Source: an uncultured Lachnospiraceae bacterium (GTDB lineage: Bacteria; Bacillota; Clostridia; Lachnospirales; Lachnospiraceae). Taken from it: DNA of 64,000 nucleotides. Both the position numbers and the translations under genes were made by a program. The notes beneath the pieces are model-generated. The model ran no database searches and had not been told where the DNA came from. It worked only from the letters and a program-made list of their open reading frames with translations. Where the stretch lies: positions 1-64,000 of the forward strand of contig CATJIO010000107.1 of assembly GCA_949740725.1 (NCBI GenBank), written 5' to 3'. Shown here piece after piece: positions 62,732-64,000 of this stretch (within the stretch, counting starts at the first letter, position 1; every line of letters starts with the position of its first letter).

Positions 62732-64000
62732 TTACTCCTCACGAACCCGGTATTGGTAGCCTGGTATATCTGTGATCCCATCATTCAGGATTTCATTCCC
62801 TAAATACTGAAAACTGCCATCCTCTGCAAGCCGCACTGTAAGTTCATGGGTTATGACTGCATCATCGCAAATAACCATATCACATACTGCCTCTACTGTT
62901 AATGTCACTGTCCCATCACCATTTTCTTTAATATCAGTAACCTCCGGCAAAGAAGTTCCGAAGAACGTAGGAGCATAATTGAAGCACCCAAGTCTCGCCC
63001 AAAAGTAGGTCTGATTTTCCTCATCAAACGCTGCGTACTCCCGTATTTGCTCCACTGTTATGGGCAGATACTCCATAATCAAACTTTCAAATTCCTCCTT
63101 GGGAATTCCATCTGGATAATCCCCTGAATTGAACTTATCTCCATATTTCATTGCATATAAATATTCATACATCCCATTGAAGTCTAATTCTTCCATATGA
63201 TCCGCGTCCCAATTCGAACATAAAATGTTATTGCCCTGATAGCCAAGACCTCTCACGCATCTTTCTGACATTTCACGCTGTTCTTCTGTCATTGGCTTTA
63301 CTCTGATTAGGCTGCTTCCGTCCATGATTTCACTGACCTCTGGCGGCTCCGGCACACATAACTCATAGCAGAACCATCCCTTATCTGTATATTCCCACTC
63401 TTTTATTCTGTTGTAGGATATATAGGACATTCCTGACTTACCCTTCTCATTCCATACACTTCTTGCACTTACAACATACATGTCTGTACTATCAAAAATG
63501 AATTTCATTCTACCTATGCCACCATCATCATGTATCTCGTAAATTACTACAGAATCGCTTTTCCCAGCCGTACAATCCTCAAGAAAAGAATCCACACTTT
63601 CATAATTTCCCATATTTGAATAGGTTACCAATGTAGCAACCGGATATCCCGTTTTCATTAACTTTTTCTGCAGTTCAAGAATGGTCTCATCAGTTAAAAC
63701 AACATTGGATGCAGTTCCTCTATCTGCCTCTTTGTAAATCTCATAAATATGTTCCATCATCGCTCTGCAGTCATTCTCAGCTTCCTTTTCTTCCTGTTCG
63801 TCCACCGGAAGTCCATAACCCTTTTCCCACTGTTCTGCAGCCTCCTCCTCGGCACTTTTTGTTTTCTCTGCGGAAGATACCTCTTCCGTATCTTCCGCAA
63901 GAGATTCACTCACAATGCTATCTTCTTTTCCACAGGCACACAGGTCGCACCCAATCAGAAATACCATAATTAGTAGAATACTCTTTTTCTTTAATACCAT
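62732..64000 (-). CDS. Lipoprotein of unknown function, start at the window edge
   Basis: 422 residues. Probable lipoprotein signal (ILLIMVFLIGCDLCACGKED, lipobox-like LCAC) with a Ser/Glu-rich linker (EDTEEVSSAEKTKSAEEEAAEQWEK). The soluble domain has no motif I recognise (resembles clostridial DUF6070-type proteins at most). The ATG is at the very end of the window, so upstream sequence and ribosome binding site cannot be checked. Confidence 0.6.
   Translation of the reverse strand: MVLKKKSILLIMVFLIGCDLCACGKEDSIVSESLAEDTEEVSSAEKTKSAEEEAAEQWEKGYGLPVDEQEEKEAENDCRAMMEHIYEIYKEADRGTASNVVLTDETILELQKKLMKTGYPVATLVTYSNMGNYESVDSFLEDCTAGKSDSVVIYEIHDDGGIGRMKFIFDSTDMYVVSARSVWNEKGKSGMSYISYNRIKEWEYTDKGWFCYELCVPEPPEVSEIMDGSSLIRVKPMTEEQREMSERCVRGLGYQGNNILCSNWDADHMEELDFNGMYEYLYAMKYGDKFNSGDYPDGIPKEEFESLIMEYLPITVEQIREYAAFDEENQTYFWARLGCFNYAPTFFGTSLPEVTDIKENGDGTVTLTVEAVCDMVICDDAVITHELTVRLAEDGSFQYLGNEILNDGITDIPGYQYRVREE

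Overview
The window reads as chromosomal DNA of an anaerobic low-to-mid GC Firmicute, most likely a Lachnospiraceae-type Clostridium (inference). Pointers are a T-box leader on proS, DnaD and DnaC/DnaI-type primosome proteins, a CBS-domain Mn pyrophosphatase, a CotS-like kinase, AGGAGG ribosome binding sites before nearly every gene, and several membrane proteins of families common in gut Clostridia (DUF2975, DUF4173, DUF378). I saw no rRNA, tRNA, CRISPR array, intact insertion sequence or prophage. Most genes lie on the minus strand.

Layout. 0.1-10.5 kb: murA, a large surface-anchored protein of unknown role, prs, a dnaD-like/helicase-loader pair preceded by a cluster of DnaA boxes, murC, a cell-wall-binding repeat protein and a YfcE-type phosphoesterase. 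10.8-13.9 kb (plus): a class A penicillin-binding protein and a small membrane protein. 13.9-25.3 kb: shikimate kinase family protein, flavin reductase, CBS pyrophosphatase, sugar nucleotidyltransferase, polysaccharide deacetylase, tagaturonate reductase with paired operators, phosphoglucomutase, a CotS-like kinase and a P1-family peptidase. 25.3-31 kb: an ECF transporter S component behind a long, apparently structured leader, cca, proS with its T-box, and an ABC-F ATPase. 31.2-38.7 kb: a DUF2975/HTH pair, a DUF4173 membrane protein, pyrC with a zinc-ribbon protein, DUF378, and a MoxR/VWA pair. 38.8-50.3 kb: a peptide-use locus with a five-gene oligopeptide ABC transporter, peptidase T and an M20 hydrolase on one strand, a divergent S9 peptidase, and a LacI-family regulator. 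50.4-58.7 kb: DUF3783 and leucine-rich-repeat proteins, topB, and a molybdenum hydroxylase operon (xdh-like) headed by a Crp/Fnr regulator. 58.9-64 kb: AT-richer accessory DNA with a cupin, a MerR regulator, a frameshifted gene remnant, blaI with a broken blaR1, and two unknown membrane-linked proteins.

The most interesting points are (1) the ECF leader, about 230 nt closed by an 11-bp perfect complementary pair with further complementary segments inside it, which matches no riboswitch class I know by eye; (2) four perfect and two near-perfect DnaA boxes between murC and the dnaD/loader genes; (3) the paired 21-bp dyads over the cupin promoter; and (4) the decaying blaR1, with one in-frame stop and a chimeric junction, beside an intact blaI. 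Where the ribosome binding site decided it, starts were moved inward from the longest reading frame and the reason is given. All family names come from reading the translated sequence; no search was run.
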